Part shown: in pieces, positions 5,264-6,211 of the stretch
Layout: each line of letters starts with the position of its first letter
Position numbering within the stretch: position 1 is the stretch's first letter
Source: Gemmatimonadales bacterium
GTDB lineage: Bacteria > Gemmatimonadota > Gemmatimonadetes > Gemmatimonadales > GWC2-71-9
Length of the DNA stretch: 6,211 bases
Direction: 5' to 3'
NCBI GenBank assembly: GCA_013812695.1
Contig: JACCSZ010000024.1
Coordinates: forward strand, 1 to 6,211
Notes under the pieces: model-generated
Told to the model about the DNA's origin: nothing
Seen by the model: the letters and a program-made list of their open reading frames with translations, nothing else
Databases searched by the model: none
Position numbers and translations under genes: made by a program

Positions 5264-6211
5264 TTAGGGCGTAGCGACGATGCTGATGATCAGGTCGTCG
5301 AAGTCAGGCTCGGGCGGCGGGCCAGCCTTGGCGCCGTCGTCGAACTCGAGGGTCCAGCCGGCGGCGAAAGAGCCCGTCACTCGAATAGCCGGATCGATCT
5401 CGAGGGTGGCGCCTCCGGAAATCACCTGGGCGGTGATTGTAGTGCCCGACGCGATGACCGCGCCGCTCTGCAGCGGAAAGGCGGTGCCAGGAGGGTTGGT
5501 GGTCTGGTTACAGCCGTCGGTGAACAAGGTTTCCTCGACCGGCGTGCCACCGCCCGGGGGAGTGATCGTAACCCGGAAGGTGTTGTTGGCCAGCTGGCAA
5601 CTGCTGCTGACCAGGGTGACCGTCACCGTCGCGGGCTGGTCGATCGCCAGGCTGCAGTTGGGAGTGGCGCCGCAGGTGAGCGTGGCCGGCGGCGAGACGC
5701 TGATGACCGCGGTCTGCTGCGCCGTGACGCCATCATCATCGGTGACTGTCAGCGTCACCGTGTAGTCCGTCAGCGTCGTATTCGTGTAAGTGTGGGTCGG
5801 GCTGAGGTTGTCGGAGTCCGCGCTGCCGTCTCCGAAGTCCCAGATCGAGGTGAAGGTGCCGTCGTCCGTGCTCGTGTTGGTGAAGGTGCAATTGAGCGAG
5901 TTGCAGATGGAGGTGAAGTTGGCGACTGGTGCTTGATTCTGCGCCGTAGCCGTGACAGTGACCTGCTGCGTCAGGGCGTTGTCCTCGCCGCCGTTGTCGG
6001 TGACCGTAAGCGTCACGGCGTAGGTGCCGGCCGCGGTGTAGGTGTGTGTCGCGTTTTGGGTCGTGATCGGCGTGGGGCCGTCGCCGAACGTCCAGTTGTA
6101 CGAAGCAATGGTGCCCGGGCTAACATCGGTGCTCGCATCCGTGAAGGTGCAGACGAGCTGCGTACAGCTGGACGTGAAGGCCGCGGTCGGGGCCGGATTG
6201 GACGGCCCGTT
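5264..6211 (-). CDS. PKD-domain protein, N-terminus outside the window, with C-terminal four-cysteine DFDDLI domain
   Basis: The frame is open from the window edge to a TAA at 5264-5266 (315 codons seen), so start and signal peptide are missing; the GTG at 6016 lies inside a PKD domain and is not a start. Counting from the edge, residues about 5-75 are one PKD domain (FGDG at 42-45, THTYTAAGTYAVTLTVTD) and 92-172 a second (DFGDG at 125-129, THTYTN, YTVTLTVTDDD). Each has a Cys-x4-Cys pair (16/21 and 103/108). Residues about 177-315 are homologous to the C-terminus of the 246-aa neighbour: Cys180, Cys186, Cys205 (VSSSC), Cys234 (TDGC), IRVTG (276-280), WTLEFDDGA (286-294) and DFDDLIISIV (303-312). 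Probably exported and structural or adhesive. Further PKD repeats may lie upstream. The pair looks like a tandem duplication followed by divergence in PKD number. Confidence 0.92.
   Translation of the reverse strand, partial: NGPSNPAPTAAFTSSCTQLVCTFTDASTDVSPGTIASYNWTFGDGPTPITTQNATHTYTAAGTYAVTLTVTDNGGEDNALTQQVTVTATAQNQAPVANFTSICNSLNCTFTNTSTDDGTFTSIWDFGDGSADSDNLSPTHTYTNTTLTDYTVTLTVTDDDGVTAQQTAVISVSPPATLTCGATPNCSLAIDQPATVTVTLVSSSCQLANNTFRVTITPPGGGTPVEETLFTDGCNQTTNPPGTAFPLQSGAVIASGTTITAQVISGGATLEIDPAIRVTGSFAAGWTLEFDDGAKAGPPPEPDFDDLIISIVATP

Noticed and set aside
1..6211. CRISPR array, insertion sequence, toxin-antitoxin or defence system
   Set aside because: No regularly spaced repeats, transposase motifs or small paired genes were found; the genes are exported-protein genes and one tRNA.

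Overview
The window looks like chromosomal DNA from a GC-rich, free-living bacterium. All four protein genes lie on the minus strand and all encode probable exported proteins. Three begin with a signal peptide followed by a Cys and a Gly/Asp/Lys-rich start (CGGD or CGKD), and the fourth enters from beyond the right edge. Bacterial Ig-like domains, PKD domains, the CGGD start and the dispersed-type inverted repeat at the left edge are the style I associate with Gemmatimonadota or a similar soil lineage. That assignment is an impression, not a proof.

In the direction of transcription (right to left): a truncated PKD protein (5264-6211) with two PKD domains and a C-terminal domain I do not recognise; a GC hairpin; and a shorter paralogue (4412-5152), a probable lipoprotein with one PKD domain and the same C-terminal domain. 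Next comes a 450-base gap full of stem-loops (3962-4411), including a terminator-like hairpin with a T run and a candidate promoter. It is followed by a probable lipoprotein (2903-3961) with a Pro/Ala/Ser repeat linker and what reads as a TIM-barrel glycoside-hydrolase-like domain. A plus-strand tRNA-Gln(TTG) gene (2829-2899) stops three bases short of that gene's stop codon. A 250-base divergent intergenic region (2577-2828) holds an AT-rich island with two 11-bp direct repeats. The last gene (102-2567) encodes an 821-residue secreted copper radical oxidase of the galactose oxidase/glyoxal oxidase type behind three Ig-like domains, with every copper and cofactor residue recognisable. A 72-base near-perfect inverted repeat (1-72) closes its 3' side.

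The two PKD genes are adjacent tandem paralogues and may share a transcript. The TIM-barrel and oxidase genes each follow their own regulatory gap, so I see no sequence proof of one operon. The shared theme is surface or extracellular proteins, possibly dealing with carbohydrates: the oxidase would oxidise an alcohol or aldehyde and release H2O2, the TIM-barrel protein may bind or cut glycans, and the PKD proteins look like adhesion or scaffold modules. That joint role is inference. No transposase, CRISPR array, integrase or defence gene was seen. The most novel item is the shared four-cysteine C-terminal domain ending in DFDDLI in the two PKD proteins.
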